From contig JAXGGA010006484.1 in NCBI GenBank assembly GCA_038373865.1, positions 1 through 64,000 on the forward strand: a stretch of 64,000 bases of DNA, written 5' to 3'. The translations under genes were made by a program, and so were the position numbers. Source of the stretch: Uloborus plumipes (lineage: Eukaryota > Arthropoda > Arachnida > Araneae > Uloboridae). The notes beneath the pieces were generated by a model, which was given only the letters and a program-made list of their open reading frames with translations, did no database searches and was not told the DNA's origin. Below are positions 34,300 through 45,500 of the stretch, piece by piece. Position 1 is the stretch's first letter, and each line of letters starts with the position of its first letter.

Positions 34300-34329
34300 T
34301 AAGTTTAAAGCAACATTTCTTCCAAATCA

Positions 34330-35368
34330 TCTACTTATATTAAAAACTGAGTATCTTTCTAACTATCTTTCTAACTATCTTTCTAACTATCTTTCTTTCT
34401 AACTATCTTTCTATGTCACGCTTCTTTCTCCTGAACGCCAATGAACTGAAAGTCGAACCAGGTACCGATAGATAGGTAATTTTTCAAGCTTCATTAGTTT
34501 CAATCTATATAATTATACGATTTTAACTAGCGAAGATATCAATTAATAAGTAGTCAAGTTTAAAGCGATTAAGCCTAATAAATGATTAAATATGAAATCC
34601 ATTCTTGCATTGCAAAACGTGGTTGCCATGCCATGAAACAATAATAAAAATGAAAATGAGAATTTTGAATGAAGGCTTAACTAAATCAAACACGAAACTC
34701 ATAAGCGGGCGACTTACATAGTATTTTTATCGCTAGCTACTTGTAATATTTTGAAACATTCATTTGTTGAAGAGCCATCTACTTATATTAAAAACTGAGT
34801 ATCAATGTCTGCTTTTTCTCCTTTGAGCGAGCTGAACCAAGGGCGGATCCAGCTTCTGGTTAAGGAGGGGGTCATTTTCGGAAAGGGGGGGTCAAAGTGC
34901 AATTTTTGTGCAAAAATGGGGTGGTTTGGCAGTTTTTTCGTAAAATAAGTCCCAAAAATGCAATTTTTTGCTATATTTGGTCGGTTAAGGGGGGGGGGGG
35001 GGTCATGATCCCCATGACCCCACTCTGGATCCGCGCCTGAGCTGAACTTACTGAAACTTTCCTCACCATCTTGAAGGCGCGAAGCATCTCAATAATTCGA
35101 ATGATTTTTTTTATACAGGAAAAAAGTAAAGGCGTGAAGCGCCTGTTAGCGAGCCGCCTTGGCGGGGAGTAGTTTCTTGACATTTTCCTCACTACTTTCA
35201 GGGCACGAAGTGCCCTTGCAACGCCGGGCCACGTTCGTGGTACGTCTTGAAATCGAATGAACATTAAATTATATCAAATAAAACTTCAGAATGAGGTAAA
35301 AGTTAGAGAGGGGGGACGTTATGCATCAACATGCCGCAGGAAGCTAATCTAGCTGCCCTGGCAGCTAG
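34330..35368 (+). mobile_element. Helitron, sister copy of 8261-9792
   Basis: A|TCTACTTATATTAAAAACTG at the left, CTGCCCTGGCAG plus CTAG|T at the right. Highly similar to 8261-9792. It lacks that copy's 749-bp insertion but has its own (34838-35039), and shows an expanded 'tttctaactatc' run near 34365-34410. Confidence 0.78.
34838..35039. mobile_element. hAT-like MITE of the 'GCGGATCCAG' family, nested
   Basis: Ends CAAGGGCGGATCCAG and (reverse) CAGGCGCGGATCCAG, with perfect duplication AGCTGAAC on both sides (34830-34837, 35040-35047). The sister Helitron near 9468 shows the empty site. Confidence 0.85.
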
Positions 35369-36890
35369 TGTTTTTTTAACTTTCAAAATTTTAAATGATT
35401 TTAATGTATTTGTAACGAGCAGTAGATAAATTATAGTATTTGGGTTTATCTCATGTCAAGCTTTTTTCAATAACTTTACACCTATTATGATTATAAAAAA
35501 CAAAAAGAAAAGAAAAGAAAGGAATAAATAAGATAAAAAGAAAGAGAGAGAGAGAAAAGGGATGTACAAACTGAGCTAATGTGGTTATGTTCGTATTGGT
35601 TTGCATCAATTGGCAAGTTTGTACCTGATAGCGTAAAAATGTTAAACTATAAAATTGTCGGGTAAGAGGAAAAATGTGTTGAATTGCATGTAATTTTCAT
35701 CTAGCTGTAGTAGTTAATTGAACTTTTTGGTGCTCCAGTTTTTCAATTTGAAATAAGGAAGATATTGGAGGCAAAATAAAACAATAAATAAATCATGTGT
35801 AAAAATAACTTATTTTATTGGATATTTACAATATGTACAAAAATTCTTCATTCATCATTACATAATAAGCACCGAAGAATTTAATATTTGCTACAACTCT
35901 ATGGAGATGAGTGGAGGGAAGTAGCAATACTTATATTTCCCTAATATTTTTTAAGGAACGAGTCTGAAGTCTTGCACATTCTTAAAAATACAGTTTTAGT
36001 AGTACGGAATTAGTGCCAATCAGACAGCGTAAGCGAATCCTATCGGTTAACTTTTATTTTATTCCGGAAAAAATCCCAAAATAGTGGCATAGTGGCAAAC
36101 CTAGTAGAATCCTGTTGGTTTCTTTCGGTCGATGTTTTCCGTTGGCAGAGTGGAAAGCTTGACCACCGAGAGATGGCGGGTGACCTTTAAGTGGAAACGG
36201 ACCGCTATATTTTATAATAGATAGCATTAGAGAGATGAAGCTAGTAGTAAAAATTTTAATGAACTAAGTAAGTAAAAAAATAATTTTCAAACTGATACTA
36301 CTTATTTTAAAATGAGGCGGGGTCCGTTTTCGCCTCGACGTCGTGCAGCATCTCTTCGTAGTTAAGCTTTAGCTATTCATGTTTTCTCACGAGTGAACGA
36401 CACGACTTTCAGGGACTTGAAACAAGACAAGATTCAAAGCTCTCTTGGAAACAAAATGTTGAATAGCTTGGCCTATTCTCTTAAGTTTTGTTAGTTTACA
36501 CAATAGAGGAAAAATTGAACAAAAGCTTATAGTTCAAATACACTCTGAAAACTTGCATGGCTATTAAAAAAAATACCACAGAAAGTTTTTGCAGTGGACC
36601 AAATACGTAACCAGCTCTCAATTCTCATACTATAAATATTAGGACAATTCTATTTTAGTAAATTTATCATTTATTGCACAAAACGCCCTGCAAACGGATT
36701 TATTCTACTGAACTGTTGATTTCATTGCATGAACTTTATGAAGAACATATAGACCTCGTTTCGATCTAATGCAATTAAATTCAGAAGACTTCCAGAAACA
36801 TTTCTTGGCACAGTAATGGCCGTATGATGAAATACGTCAGCCAGTGAGTCAAAAATATTATTTAAACAATGTTTCTGGTGTTCTTAAAAA
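35369..36890. other. Intergenic, downstream of the SLC17 gene
   Basis: AT-rich with a short GA tract near 35505-35560. No gene or element recognised. Confidence 0.5.
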
Positions 36891-36896
36891 TTTAAT
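36891..36896 (-). terminator. Possible polyadenylation signal of the SLC17 gene
   Basis: ATTAAA on the minus strand, about 225 bp past the stop. A canonical AATAAA occurs at 36670-36675. Neither has other support. Confidence 0.25.
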
Positions 36897-37120
36897 TGAA
36901 TCATGTAGAAGTGCTAGAGTTCATTTTCTTCAAAAATTTCATGCAATGGAACAAGAATGTAACACATTTAGAGTCTTTGTTGGGTACTTGCTGCAACAAT
37001 GATACTTCTGTTACCGCAGCATTGCGCATTAACAAAATCCGATATTAAATACCTTAAACGTTAATTTTTCTAAGTTTGAAACATTAATGTCATATCACAG
37101 ATGCTTTTTATCACAGTTTT

Positions 37121-37336
37121 TCAAGAAATGGCTCCGTATCGGAAGCTCCTTTCCAGGTCGGTGCTTATCACTTTTTCGTTTATGACTTCGCCGGGTTTCA
37201 AAAGCTCTTCTGTGGCTGGGACATAAGCCCAGGGCTGCTTCTCTGCGGAGGCCCAAATCAGGAATACCAAGCCTCCGAGCAAGTAAAATCCAGCTGAGGT
37301 GTAGAACACAGCGCTCCATTGCTCTATGCTTGCGTG
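37121..37336 (-). CDS. SLC17 exon 10: TM12, C-terminus and stop
   Basis: The acceptor is TTTAATTTTTCAG|CA and the frame closes at TGA (37123-37121). It encodes HASIEQWSAVFYTSAGFYLL, then GGLVFLIWASAEKQPWA and a hydrophilic tail ending RYGAIS. W-x-x-V-F-Y...F and S-E-x-Q-x-W are conserved at this end. The preceding intron is 6 kb and holds a whole hAT element. Confidence 0.95.
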   Translation of the reverse strand, partial: HASIEQWSAVFYTSAGFYLLGGLVFLIWASAEKQPWAYVPATEELLKPGEVINEKVISTDLERSFRYGAIS

Positions 37337-40300
37337 CTGAAAAATTAAAAAAAGGCAATAAGATATGGAGTTTTCTAATTTTATTACCATACTCGCTAAA
37401 CTTGGCCACTCTTAGCTATGGCTTAATCTAGAGTTACTTATGGCGAGAGTAAAGTATTTTAGTGAACATGGATTCACAGAAGAAAACAGAATGTATAGTT
37501 TAGTACACTATAGTTGCAGTGGTTCTCACAGGGGGGGGGGGATTATGGCACAAGTTGCACCATCAAATTTTTTCGGGGGGAAGGGGAATTTTTTTAAACT
37601 AATTTATTTATTCAAATTATTTATTAATTTATTTTCTTAATTTAAATTACTTACGGTTATTTTTATAAAAAATATTCATTAATTTATTTTTTTAATTTAA
37701 ATTATTTCTTTTAGTTCTTTATTATTCATTTATTTATTTATTTTTGTGAGTGCGTGTGTGTGCTTAGAAGGGAGAAAAAGAGATTCTAAGTTATAATTTA
37801 AAAAGTAAATAAATAATATTTAAAAAATAATAATAAAATATAATAGGGGTAAAAATAAAAAGCACGAGAGGGTTGTGAAAATTGGGGGGGGGGGGGGGGA
37901 ATTTGAGCCATTGAGCTTGGGGGGGCACCCCTGTATAGTTGAGGCGAACCTAACCTTCTAGCAGCATCGCAGTGTTGTGAATAGAATCTGCATAGCTTTC
38001 ACAAAGCTACCAGGTTAAGTTTGCCTCAAGTATACTTTGTGTTGCTGTGGATTGGATGTTGTTGTTGTATTGAGTTAGCCAGGTTAGCAATTTGGGGTGT
38101 GCTGCCTGCCTGTTCCAACTCAGTGGCGTAATCTAGGGGGGGCATAGGGGGGCAAGTGCCCCCCTACTTTTTTTGGTCCAGGGGCAGAGTTACTATTTTG
38201 CCCCCCTAGTTTTTAAGTGAAAAAAATTTTTTTTAATTGTTTGTCAAATGATGCATACCTTATTTTCAAACGAGAAAAAATGTAATTTCCTAAATGTAAC
38301 CATTGTAGGAAAAGACGGGACACAATACAATACAATACAATACAAATGCGACGACCAGCAGCAGGCTCTGGGCCCAACTGGGCTGGTCCTAGTCAAATTA
38401 AAGACCCCAATGAAGATCAATGGCCTTCTTAAAGCTATCTACTCCATTGCTCCTTACCGCCTCTTCCGGTAAACTGTTCCAAGTTCCCACTTTTTTAACA
38501 CAGAGACAGTCTCGGTACAAGTAAGTGACCTCTCTTCCTGATAGCAAGCCCCCACCCCCTTTTCCTTGGAAACTGCTTTTAAGCAATAAATAGGGTCTGA
38601 TTTTATCCATAAGACCTCCCTAAACATGCATGGTCAAACAAGGGGCCCTGGACAAAATCTGTTTAATTTACGTTGCTTAAGGTATCTTTGAAAAAAGCAA
38701 TTTGAACGAAAAAAGATGATAAAATTGCACAATAAAACAATACTTGTAGCTGATACTTGAAAGTTGTTTGGCAAATATAATTGATGTTTTTCTTTTTCAA
38801 TTTCTTTTTATAATTTTGTAAAGAAACATTTACATGACATTTTTAAAAATAAATGTTACAGTACAGCACCCCCTCCCCCCTCGACTCTGATTCAGATTAG
38901 CCCTCTCTCTTTTTTTACTTCCCCCTTTTTTTTTTAATTGTAACACTGACACTCCGCTGTAGTTATTTAGATGTAGCCGAAGCCCGGAACACAGTTCTGA
39001 TTCCATTGATTCTACAGTTTAAGCTGACCTACGATGGGCATGATTCCCTTGAGAGCCGGCTTCTGAGTTGACGCTCAAGGTAATCTTTCAGCTTTGACGG
39101 TGCCTTGGATCCTTGATGGTTGCGTGGAAGTCAGTCCCTTTAAAGTTGTGAGAAGGACTTGAAGCTTATCTTGGTATAAAGAGTTAAGATAGTGTTCTTT
39201 AACATCTGTCATTATTTATGGAAGCTATTGGCTATTATTAGTTTCTTCCACTATTATATGGATCAGACTAAGATCTAGATCAGACCACCATTGGAAGGCG
39301 TATGGGAATATCTAACTCTTTCCCACGATTTTTTCACTCAAGTTATGAATAACTGGACGCCGCAGACAACAAACATTTCTCATGAATGGAAAGGTACAGC
39401 TACTTGACTTTGTCGGGTTATTTCTATAGGTAATCCGGTAACCTTTAGTACTTTATTTATCGCTTCACAATATGTACGTGTGTTGTCGGATTGCCTTATT
39501 CAGTTGTCGGATTATTAATTAAGTTAATTTTTATTGCTTTACTATGCATGTGTGTGGTACACCGCAAAACTAGGAGGCGTGTACAGACTATCTGTCTCCG
39601 GTTAATTAACAAATAGAATGTCTAGTCTATCTGAGCATCTGTCACAGCAACATATATCCCGCCAATCGAAAAAATTGTCCTTAAAAAGATGCACGCCTAC
39701 ACCTTGAGCCCCTGTTAGTTAGGATACGCTGATGAAACTAATTTTGAATTTTGATTGGAAAAAGAGTCCACTTGTTGATTCGGTTCTACAAGGGTATAGG
39801 GCACGTCAAGCCACTAGTCAATACTAGAGTTTAGAGTTGCAGTGTCAGAAGATCCATCTCCAGTTTCCACCAAGTTTGGCAAAGACAAAAAGTTACCAAG
39901 TAGAAGATAATAGATCTCTAACAAATAGGTTAGTCTTTCTACTTTTATCTCTTAACATTTTGTCTAAATATTTACAGTCACCAAAAATAAATTATAACAA
40001 CGTATAATCAAGGAAACAAAGAGTATCTTAAAAAATCTTAGAACAGATCAAGAGTTTGAAAATTTGTGGAAAACTACTTCCGATCTTTCTACGGCTATGG
40101 GATTTAAACCTCTTCACATTCAAAGACACAAGCGTGTGCCCCAGAAATTAGGAGGCGGAGATAAACAATCTACAACTACTACGAAAGACCACTATAGAAT
40201 CGAAAATTATTTTAAAGTTTTAGATGTAATTATTAATGAAATTGAGCAATTGTGGCGTTTTCAGATGTCTTGACAGAAAATGAACCTAGAATCCAAAGTT

Positions 40301-42504
40301 TGGAACTGATTTCCAATTTGTACGGTTTAAATTTAGAAGAAATCAAAACTGAAGTTCAAATTTTTAATCGCATATTTAAAAGCTCAACAGAGACGGATAA
40401 CTTGGAAAACAAAATCAAATACATTAAGCAACACGATATAAGAAATGGATTTATAAGTCTTCATACATTGTATAAAACTTTCTTATGCATACCAATGAAC
40501 ACCGCATCAAGTGAAAGAAGCTTTTCTTCATTAAAAAGACTCAAAACGTATCTGCGCTGCACAACAGGGCAAGAAAGATTATCAGACCTTGCGTTATTGA
40601 ACATTGAAAGGGACATTATAATAGATAAAGATGCTGTCATCAATGCATTTTCTTCAAAGGCAGAGATGAAAGGAAGGCGCCTTACCCTTCATTAGTGCTT
40701 GGTTGAATATGTTTTTTTTTTTTTTGTCAGATTTATACTTGTTTTCATGGTTAATATATTTAATTTGTAAATTTAAACTAATTTTTATTTCCTTTTTGCT
40801 GTTCGGTAATACATGTAACTTTTGATTACACATTTTATTTTATAGCTTTTGATATTCCTGACTTGTTGCGCACGTTATGACTCAGTGTATGTAAATTTGA
40901 TTCTTAGAGCAGAGATTTTTTGTATAGCATGGATTAAAAAACCAGTAAGAACTGAGATTGATTTTAGAAATCGATAAGATTTCAAGACCTACCTGTTGAA
41001 AAAAAAATGGAAAGAATAAATTTTTAGTTTAGGAATACGGAATGGTTGTTGCCAAACATATTGAGTTTTTCAGTGCAATAAATTTTATTGGTTGAAATAC
41101 AGTTTCGATTCGACGAGTCATTTCACATTCTATGTTTATCACCCAGCTTTTCAATTTTTTTGAATCTTAATTGATTCAGCTTTAACACTTTAAAGATGTT
41201 GGTTTCGAATCCTTGTGAAAGAAAATTTTTCTTCCAAATGTTACCATTGCTAATAAGACCTTTTGCTCCCAACAATGGTTAAATCAATATCGCTTTTACT
41301 AATTTATGTTTCCTGAATTCATTAAGATTAGTAAATGTACTTCCAGAAGTTGACCGAATGAATGAACAATGCCTATTTCACATGTGAAATTTTAGCAACT
41401 AATCCCTCTGTAGGTTTTCTTTAAGATGTACTCTCAGTAACAGAGAGTAAGATGTACTCTTCTCGTCTCTGTTGCCTTGTTCTGTTTTTAAAACATTTAA
41501 CACATACATTTCGTAAAAAGTTTTTCGATTTTTTGATTTTATTATTATCATCATCATCATTATTATTACTATTTGTTTATTTATTTATTTTTATTATGAT
41601 TATTTTATTATTATTATTATCATTTTTTTTTTTGAAAAAGTACATTTTGCATTATTTTAATTGAAAAAAGAAACCCTTACAAAAAGTTTGCCCCCCCCCA
41701 CTTTTCGAGGCCAAATTACGCCTATTCCAACTGTACCGTAAAATGGAATGAAGTTCGACTTCCACAGTACGCAACCATTCACAGCACTACACACAAAGAG
41801 TGGACAAGGACAGGATAGTGAAAGTACACTCATGCCCGAGTCGGGATTCGAATCCGGAACATCCTCCCATGCGCGATCAGGCTTCTCTGACCACTAGACA
41901 AGATGGCCGGCTTATGAATTGGTTACGCAGGGGAATAAAAGGAATGAAATAATCAAATTATTTTTTCGAAAATCGTTTTCTATTCCAAAGTGAATTACAC
42001 GTTTTGTTTGTCCGTTTTCTATAACATACTTGAAAAGAACTCTAGATGCCGCTTAGAGCATGCGGCAAAAATAACTGCCCATAAGATACCCAGGTAGCCC
42101 AAATAACCTTTAAACGTTTTATAAACGTTTTTAAGCGGTTGTTACAACGTTAATAACCATTTTACAACCTTTAAAAAACGAAGTGTGCTACTTGGGTAAA
42201 GATTCGTTTTCTTAATTCAAACCGCACACTTGCAAAGATTGTCTTCACGTTTATTTTCGATGTCAAACTGAAGGCAAAGCGTATTTTAAATTGATGGCAA
42301 ATGACCTCGAAGACCATATATACCAGAATAAATGCCATTCTTGAAAGTAGTATGTCTTCACTTTTAGAAGGTGGAGTCAGAATTGTTGTTTCAATTAGAT
42401 ATATTTTTGACTTAATAGTATACTACTGCATAACTGGCTCAGTATTATATCAGATTAATACAATAGGCAGGACATGGTGGCGAAGGAGCACACACACAGG
42501 ATCG

Positions 42505-42583
<79 letters not shown>

Positions 42584-45500
42584 CGCAATTCTTGATTGCG
42601 AAAAACTTAATTTGAATTCAAAATGTCGAAATTAAAATTAATTATTTTTCTTCTTTTTCATTCTTGATATTTGATCTTTCAAAAAGGAGAGAGATATATA
42701 ATACGTCATCGGGAACATGATTTCTTTTGTAAACATATGTAATTCCCTTGTTTTATTCTTTATTAGGGATTGGATATCTTTGATCTTTGATAGAAGGATA
42801 ATCGAAATATTGTCAAAAAAGCAATAAATGAAAAGTCAAACATGAAACAGCAATTCATTTTTTGAAAGATAAGATAATGAATCCTTTTGAATATTACGAT
42901 GCTTATCATTTTTAAAACATTTTGACGTTTCTTCTCTAGTGCAAAATTAAACAGAAGATTATTTGTCAAGTACCACACTTCATATTCCTTTCTTGCACTG
43001 GTGTGAGGACGTTTAAAAAGTTGGTGTCTGACTCCTAAACAAAATAATTATTTTTTAATGGAAAAATGTTTGTCAAGTATTAATTAAAGTGTTCGATTAA
43101 AAAGAATCATGTTTTTTTTTTTTTTTTTTGATGGGGCACGTGAAATGTGTTCATGGTCACTAAGTCCTCCAAGTGCCCGTTCTAAATCGATACCTCTGAA
43201 TACGCTGGACCAGGGGTTGCTACTAATGCTAAAACTTTATTTAATCTAAATTTTTCTGCCCTGAACAAGCACTGGACCTTAGTTTGGATTAGCCTTTCGA
43301 ATGAGATTAGTTTGGTTCGGATGGTTTTAAAGTAGTCTAAAAATATTAAAAAGATACTTACAGCATTTTCTAACAAAAAGCCAGCAAATAGTGGAGAAAA
43401 TATTCCTGCGGCGCAGCCTATTCCATTGACAAATCCGAATATTGTTGCTGAAATTGGAAAAATAAAAATAAAAATTGGGGCTTAATATTAGATTATATAT
43501 TTATCTGCATTTAATATTTAATCTTATGGATAGAAAGTCATCAGAGTAAAGATTTATTCTACAACATTTTGCAATACAGTAAATTCTCGATTATTCGATT
43601 ATCTCTCACACTCCCCCCTCCCCTATTTTACGATGAGAAATTATTAAATGTAGAAAAATGCACAAATTTTAATTTATCCCAGCTTGCCCTCATTTTAAAA
43701 TCAGTTACGAAGCAGATCTTACTCACGGTGCGTCGCCTACTTTTTTTATAAAAATTTAGAGTATTAATTGTGGCTATTATTATTATTATTTTAATATGTG
43801 AATGTATTATAGCGCGTTTTTAGCTCTTGCAGATTTTTTACATTCAATCTTACCGTTTTTAGCTATATTTAAAATGTATGTGAGACTTATTGATTTGTAA
43901 CTATAGTGTACTTCTTACTTTGTGCACTGAAAACATAGCCTTGATGTATCCAAGGAAGCCATTTGGCGACGTCAATCACGTGTTTGGCTTGGACAAAAGC
44001 AAATTGGCACCAATCAAACAGAGTATGCGAATCCTACTGGTTAACTTTTGTTCTATTACCGAAAAAATCCCACGAAAATGGCATACTGACCAACCTTCCG
44101 ACAACCTGCTTGTTTACTTACTACCGTAAATGGAGTGTACTGTCTGTTTGCGTTTTGTGCGCCTGGCAGCCGCGGACGCTTCCGTCTGAAAAAGGGGAGT
44201 TAGGTTTAGGATGCGCACTACCTGATGCCTTCAGCTTTTGTTCGCTTTCTACTTCCTCGTTGCTTTTCCCCCTATTTCGAGCAAGTCCGAGGAGACTTCG
44301 CGCGTGCGCAGATACAGCGGAGGTCGCACGAAAAAATTTTAGACAGTAGTATCCTTTTTGACCTATGTTTTCAGATTATTCGCTGTTACTTGTCCCACCC
44401 TATTTCACGGACAAAAGCGAGTTCACTGTACAGGGTGTTTTGTATTAAATGGGACAAAAAGAATAGCGCAGTGGGACTTCTGTAATGGATTTATTCAGCC
44501 TAAACAAATTTATTCTACAACTAACAATTACTGTCTAAAATTTTTTCGTGCGATTTCCGAGACATCTGCGCACGCGCAAAGTCTCTTCGGACTTTCTCGA
44601 AATAGGGGGGAAAAGCAACGAGGAAGTAGTAAGCGAACAAAAGCTGAAGGCATCGGGTAGTGCGCATCCTAAACCTATCTCCCCTTTTTCAGATGGAAGC
44701 GTCCGTGGCTCCCAGGCGCACAATACGCAAACAGACAATACACAAGTTTTATTTGGCAACAGAGAAAAATCACCGAATGACAAACGTGCCTACTACAGGC
44801 GCTGTTAAACAAAATGTTGTCCATGTAGGAGAAAGCGTACTTTTCGAATATGCGAAAACCTGCTCAGTAACTGTTGTGCAAAGACATTTTCACACGAAAT
44901 ATCGTAAAGAACCACCACGTCAGCACAACATAAGCAGGTGGGTGAAGCAGTTCCAGGATACTGGCTGCGTGGCTGCTTATGCAAGAAAAAAAAGTCCAGG
45001 ACGAAATGAAACAAAACCCGAAGCAGTTGAAAGAATTCGTGATGGAGTAACAGGAGCTTGATTACCGTGTACACACATGGTCTGTATCGCCAGAGTTGCA
45101 CATATTCAACACCTGTAGAAACTTGAACAAATGTAGTTTCAAGTTAAATTTGAATTTTCTAAATATATTTAGTTATAACTTTCACAATCGTATTTTCTTT
45201 TTGTTCCATTCAATATGAAACACTCTGTGTTTTGTGATACTTTTTTTTATAATAGCGATCAACATGTTTCGCTATTGCTTTTAATTTCAAGAAACATCTC
45301 ACTTACCTGCGTGATGTGGAGCCATGTCAGATGGCATGGCTACGTGTCCTCCTCCACAGAGTCCCAAAAAGGCCATGGCAAGCGCCAAGAGCGCTATGAT
45401 GACATTTTTGTTGCACCCAACCAGCGGAATGAGAGCGGTGCATACGGCCGGCCCGAACAGAGCTGAGGAATAAAAAAGGAGAAAGAATATTACTTATAAA

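Larger units (their letters stand above)
38121..41724 (+). mobile_element. 3.6-kb hAT transposon inserted into a SINE
   Basis: The left end CAGTGGCGTAATCTAGG and right end (reverse) TAGGCGTAATTTGGCC share GGCGTAAT. Perfect 8-bp duplication TTCCAACT at 38113-38120 and 41725-41732, both lying in SINE sequence. It contains a LINE tail and hAT transposase remnants. The interior between 38640 and 40010 is decayed. Confidence 0.88.

Noticed and set aside
42508..42582. Open frame containing a long Thr-His run.
   Set aside because: It is a (CA)n microsatellite read through; no sign of a real protein.
43963..44485. Overlapping open frames of 86-128 codons on the plus strand.
   Set aside because: They read through the left arm and spacer of the palindrome at 44137-44743 and show no domain.
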